Assembly (NCBI RefSeq): GCF_027924965.1
Contig: NZ_AP027056.1
Span: 806,001 to 870,000 of the forward strand
Source of the DNA: Limnohabitans sp. TEGF004
GTDB lineage: Bacteria; Pseudomonadota; Gammaproteobacteria; Burkholderiales; Burkholderiaceae_C
DNA length: 64,000 bases
Reading direction: 5' to 3'
The notes beneath the pieces are model-generated. The model searched no databases and had not been told where the DNA came from. It was given only the letters and a program-made list of their open reading frames with translations. The translations under genes were made by a program, and so were the position numbers. This document shows positions 63,786-64,000 of the stretch, piece after piece; the first letter of the stretch is position 1; every line of letters starts with the position of its first letter.

Positions 63786-64000
63786 GTCTTGGCCTTGGCG
63801 TTTGTTGTTGCTCAGCTTTGCTGGGCTGGTTGTGCTGACACTGTTGTTGCTGCTTGCTGACTTTGCAGGCGTACCCAAGGGCGTTGTGAACGGTTTTTTC
63901 TTGGTGATCTCCATCATCGGTTATGCCGTGATTGGCATGTTTTGCCGCACCACCACGCCTGAAGAATATTTTGTCGCAGGGCGACGCATCAGCGCACCGC
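63775..64000 (+). CDS. sodium:solute symporter family protein (N-terminal part, runs off the window)
   Basis: About 75 residues are visible. The basic start M-R-L-K-S-W-P-W-R is followed by two hydrophobic spans ('LLLLSFAGLVVLTLLLLLA' and 'FFLVISIIGYAVIGMF') and then 'TPEEYFVAGRRISAP', the E-E-Y-F-V-A-G-R motif found after the second span of solute:sodium symporters (acetate/proline/ActP-like). An ATG at 63772 is equally possible. The substrate cannot be told from the fragment. Confidence 0.78.
   Translation, partial: MRLKSWPWRLLLLSFAGLVVLTLLLLLADFAGVPKGVVNGFFLVISIIGYAVIGMFCRTTTPEEYFVAGRRISAP

Noticed and set aside
1..64000. CRISPR arrays, rRNA genes, prophage genes, toxin-antitoxin or defence systems
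   Set aside because: No regularly spaced repeat arrays, rRNA stretches or recognisable defence or phage proteins were found by reading the window.

Overview
The window is about 64 kb of dense bacterial chromosome. Protein families, gene order and moderately high GC point to a betaproteobacterium of the Burkholderiales, most likely a Comamonadaceae relative (Limnohabitans, Rhodoferax or Curvibacter type). That placement is an inference from gene content, not from an rRNA marker. Most of the window is housekeeping backbone. One block of about 12 kb (24402-36414) is visibly richer in A+T and is bounded by a duplicated tRNA-His 3' half.

Layout. 1-7240: end of a TPR protein, tRNA-Gly(CCC), a small secreted six-cysteine protein, a winged-helix regulator, a succinate-semialdehyde dehydrogenase, alaS, a TlpA-like thioredoxin and a Tat-exported transglutaminase-like protein. 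7286-12337 (mostly minus strand): an RluA-type pseudouridine synthase, trmB, gluQ, a renalase-like oxidoreductase and a LysR regulator. 12451-14162: a pirin / DoxX / flavodoxin cluster divergent from the LysR gene, with two strong palindromes between them. 14255-24401: a DUF599 membrane protein, trhO, dnaE, pgsA, a DMT exporter, a tartrate/D-malate dehydrogenase, a GTG-started HU gene, tRNA-Val(TAC), ppiD and tRNA-His(GTG).

24402-36414 is a histidine-utilisation island: hutG, hutF, hutI, hutD and hutU, a five-gene branched-chain-amino-acid-type ABC importer and a divergent hutC repressor. No hutH (histidine ammonia-lyase) and no integrase are present. A 48-bp copy of the tRNA-His 3' half at 36367-36414, followed by a strong terminator, marks the far end. 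The parsimonious reading is integration into tRNA-His, with that terminator originally lying just behind the tRNA.

36451-47774 (minus strand) is a complete nitrate/nitrite/cyanate assimilation block: nasT-type ANTAR regulator, nrtA, nrtB, nrtD, nirB, nirD, nasA, siroheme-type SUMT, cyanase and a YdjA-like nitroreductase. A 13-bp-stem hairpin in the nrtA leader is the obvious target for NasT antitermination. No nasS is present.

47901-64000: glutaryl-CoA dehydrogenase; glyoxalase I plus an Old Yellow Enzyme; a chain of five overlapping genes (small secreted protein, P-type ATPase, bactofilin, AzlC, AzlD); surE-pcm-nlpD followed directly by rlmD, with no rpoS between; a Bax-inhibitor-1 family protein; a GlcG/HbpS-like protein; divergent ppsR and ppsA; and the start of a sodium:solute symporter locus. 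Several genes (alaS, DUF599, trhO, dnaE) have a -10 hexamer ending only 6-7 nt before the start codon and no ribosome-binding site, which suggests leaderless transcripts.
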